In this document: positions 24,401-25,473 of the stretch, in pieces
Numbering within the stretch: the first letter of the stretch is position 1
How the letters are laid out: the number at the start of each line of letters is the position of its first letter
Assembly (NCBI GenBank): GCA_946482545.1
Contig: CAMLRX010000071.1
Coordinates: 1 to 25,473, forward strand
DNA: 25,473 bases
Reading direction: 5' to 3'
Source of the DNA: an uncultured Flavihumibacter sp.
GTDB lineage: Bacteria > Bacteroidota > Bacteroidia > Chitinophagales > Chitinophagaceae
Translations under genes and position numbers: made by a program
Notes under the pieces: generated by a model
What the model was told of the DNA's origin: nothing
Seen by the model: only the letters and a program-made list of their open reading frames with translations
The model's database searches: none

Positions 24401-25473
24401 GGCTGTACGGCTGGACTCGAACAAAATATTTGTAGGTGTGGCCAATGCCAGCGTGCGTAAAAGTATCTCTGTTCCATATACCAGCACAAACTGGGAGTAC
24501 ATCACAGTTGTATATGATACCAATACACTGAAGTTATATCTGAACGGAACGCTGGTTGCCGGCGACAGCGCGCTGGGCTTTAACGCTATTGCCGCAGGTT
24601 CAAACTCATCTTCTGTTGCAAGGGTGAATGGTACCAATGCCTTTAACTTCGGAACCGGAAGATTTGCAGGCGCCATTGATGACCTTTCCATCTTCGGGAA
24701 AGCGCTTACCAGTGGAGAAATCAACCTGTTGAAAGAGAACAAATACGATAAGCTGGAAGTAAGAACGGAAGATCTTCCTGCAGGTCCGCAGGCTCCGGCG
24801 CAACTTAATGCGTCTGCTGTTTCAACCAGCCGTGTTCACCTCACATGGAGCGATGCGTCCAACAACGAAACCGGCTTTGAAATATACCGCTCCACCAATA
24901 CCGCCGATGGCTATGCGCTGTTTACTACAGTAGCTGCCAACAGCACATCATTTGCGGATACAACACTCCCCGCCAACACCACTTATTTCTACATGGTGCG
25001 TGCTTTCAATGAAGGAGGGCATTCAGCTTACAGCAATGAAGACAGCGCCACCACATGGAATTCTGCGCCAGCGATAACGGCAATTACTCAAAAGAACATG
25101 CGTTTCGGTACGCAACTGAACCTGCCTGTTTCTGCTACGGATGCCGATCCTGAGACGCTGACCATCCAGGTGAGCAACCTGCCCGCCTTCGGTACTTTCC
25201 AAAGTACTGGCAATGGCACAGGATCCCTCAGCTTCAGTCCTGCGCTTTCCGATGCGGGTTCTTATAACGACATCACCGTTACCGTTACCGATGAACATGG
25301 CGGCTCTGCCAGCACGGTCTTCAACCTGGTGGTGGACGCAAACTACCAGCCTGTTGTTGCTGCTGTAAGCAATGTAACACTGAGCGAAAAAGCCACCGCG
25401 CAAATCAACCTCAGCGCAACCGATGAGAATGAGAACGACGCACTGAGCTGGTCGTTCACCGGGCTGCCTTCCT
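21429..25473 (+). CDS. Large secreted alpha/beta hydrolase with Fn3, PA14, LamG and cadherin-like modules (3' end outside window)
   Basis: The frame stays open from ATG 21429 to the window edge (1348 codons). It starts with a signal peptide (hydrophobic RLAVLLLLVLF, ending AHA). An esterase-like alpha/beta hydrolase domain (about 50-300) follows: oxyanion-type FFHG (His104), nucleophile Ser184 in GLSGGGG, probable Asp236 (GGLDKAP) and His268 (LGHSSW). Then come Ig-like segments (about 310-455), fibronectin III modules at about 459-556, 558-643, 809-893 and 1120-1210, a PA14 domain (about 647-790, FRTASDEGSKVWLG), a LamG-like jelly roll (about 898-1110), and cadherin/Ig-like repeats from about 1211 that continue past the edge. 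Cell-surface polymer degradation or adhesion is inferred. A T9SS C-terminal domain would be expected beyond the window. It has its own promoter and a long leader. Confidence 0.9.
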   Translation, partial: MKQSYSPLRLAVLLLLVLFENFAHAQTGVLNPDDPIVVYNASSPPEIPAFGTLSKWVKTNRVSFNTTSYKAYFYKGMSFRLKFPKSYKDSLGRGKKYPIMVFFHGVGEKGSIYDNEAQLVHGGQRFMNNVDNGSFDGFLFYPQTSSSSGGFNTNHYNSINELIENYFIPELGVDPFRVIINGLSGGGGATWQMLKLYPTLVAAGTPISAVSNYDADPNNIANVKYTPIWLFQGGLDKAPAPFTARGVVNSFKAAGANITYTEYPTLGHSSWNTAWAEADYLPFIKRAHKANPWPLNGRTEFCPNTTISQVIGVTPGFDGYEWSKNGQVIAGANSNTYTATAIGTYACRILRGTVWSDWSPVPVVIKEKGATVPPAIIISGGGSPLIPSPSHPDGVQLEVPEGFIAYSWQKEGEATVLGTTRLLQVQQPGAYKVMVSEENGCASEFSAPFVVKNANGIDAPPAPLSVSAGAVSKTKIRVSWNQVQAPVNNETGFEVYMANAAGGTYQLITTTAADSAGFTIEQLRSNTTYYFKVRAINNNGASAVSNEVNARTLSDIQAPTTPLQLQVISTTRNAVELSWNESTDDVAVIGYEVYVDGLKYYETENTYITVYNLEHGAAYNFRVKAKDAAGNLSAFSNQATARPLLNGLSFKYYITTENWTALPNYDSLTPYAVGTMPAVSINERTQDDRFSYLWEGYITVPVTGTYYFRTASDEGSKVWLGNLNQVGSPYAYTGGPVVVNNDGNHGNTTVTSQALTLQAGTYPIAIAYFERTSGQSMTFSWRTPLTGSGYATVPNSAFIDPAPADGVAPATPGALSASALGHNKVQLSWNDRSNNEVRFEVWRSEDATGNFTMVGTTGANNAAFTDSMELQPATNYFYKVRAVGEFGESAFFPGDNDALGVWRLNNSYIDSITGVKPLVPSSGPLFDNTNKKEGSHALVFNGTNQHADFTSVTNDYLRGAYNKKSVAFWMKATAFTGGRNVIDIGGRDYGLAVRLDSNKIFVGVANASVRKSISVPYTSTNWEYITVVYDTNTLKLYLNGTLVAGDSALGFNAIAAGSNSSSVARVNGTNAFNFGTGRFAGAIDDLSIFGKALTSGEINLLKENKYDKLEVRTEDLPAGPQAPAQLNASAVSTSRVHLTWSDASNNETGFEIYRSTNTADGYALFTTVAANSTSFADTTLPANTTYFYMVRAFNEGGHSAYSNEDSATTWNSAPAITAITQKNMRFGTQLNLPVSATDADPETLTIQVSNLPAFGTFQSTGNGTGSLSFSPALSDAGSYNDITVTVTDEHGGSASTVFNLVVDANYQPVVAAVSNVTLSEKATAQINLSATDENENDALSWSFTGLPS

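Noticed and set aside
1..25473. Search for CRISPR arrays, tRNA or rRNA genes, insertion sequences and att sites
   Set aside because: No regularly spaced repeats, cloverleaf genes, rRNA segments, transposase or integrase genes were seen by eye.

Overview
The window looks like a chromosomal segment of a Bacteroidota bacterium, most likely of the Chitinophagaceae type. The signs are a type IX secretion (T9SS) C-terminal sorting domain on a secreted metalloprotease, Bacteroidota-style promoters (TTG/TTTG, about 19 bases, TAnnTTTG) with no clear Shine-Dalgarno sequences, the futalosine menaquinone enzyme MqnE, and the GlmU-like nucleotidyltransferase typical of this phylum. No rRNA, tRNA, CRISPR array, prophage or insertion sequence was found. 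The assignment rests on gene content read by eye, not on a database search.

Layout. 1-2284 (minus): the head of a tryptophan operon, trpE-trpG-trpD (trpD cut by the window edge). It is preceded by a 20-codon leader peptide with three consecutive Trp codons and an intrinsic terminator, which is a classical transcription attenuator. 2355-4771 (plus): tex, an S1-domain RNA-binding protein, with its own promoter and terminator. 4772-5124 is non-coding. 5125-7127 (plus): a pirin and an exported protein of unknown function, ending at a bidirectional terminator that faces lepA (7190-9001, minus). 9102-10462 (plus): an acyl-CoA-binding protein translationally coupled to a glycosyltransferase, which overlaps tail-to-tail a second glycosyltransferase on the other strand.

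10431-16434 (minus) is one co-directional run: a predicted outer-membrane protein, lipA, a phosphodiester glycosidase, a GlmU-like enzyme, tpiA and a glycosyltransferase. It has an internal promoter before lipA, and lipA to tpiA are packed with 1 to 23 base gaps. 16487-21104 (plus): an OsmC protein, a T9SS-exported M43 metalloprotease and mqnE, with the last two overlapping by four bases. 21105-21428 is non-coding but highly structured: a 26-bp perfect hairpin, a strong promoter and a foldable leader of about 165 bases. From 21429 to the window edge runs a very large secreted protein: an alpha/beta hydrolase followed by four fibronectin type III modules, a PA14 domain, a LamG-like domain and cadherin/Ig-like repeats.

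Most genes are housekeeping (Trp synthesis, translation, lipoate, glycolysis, menaquinone) interleaved with envelope and secretion genes. The most informative regulatory find is the trp attenuator. The most unusual structures are the 26-bp palindrome and the multidomain surface hydrolase.
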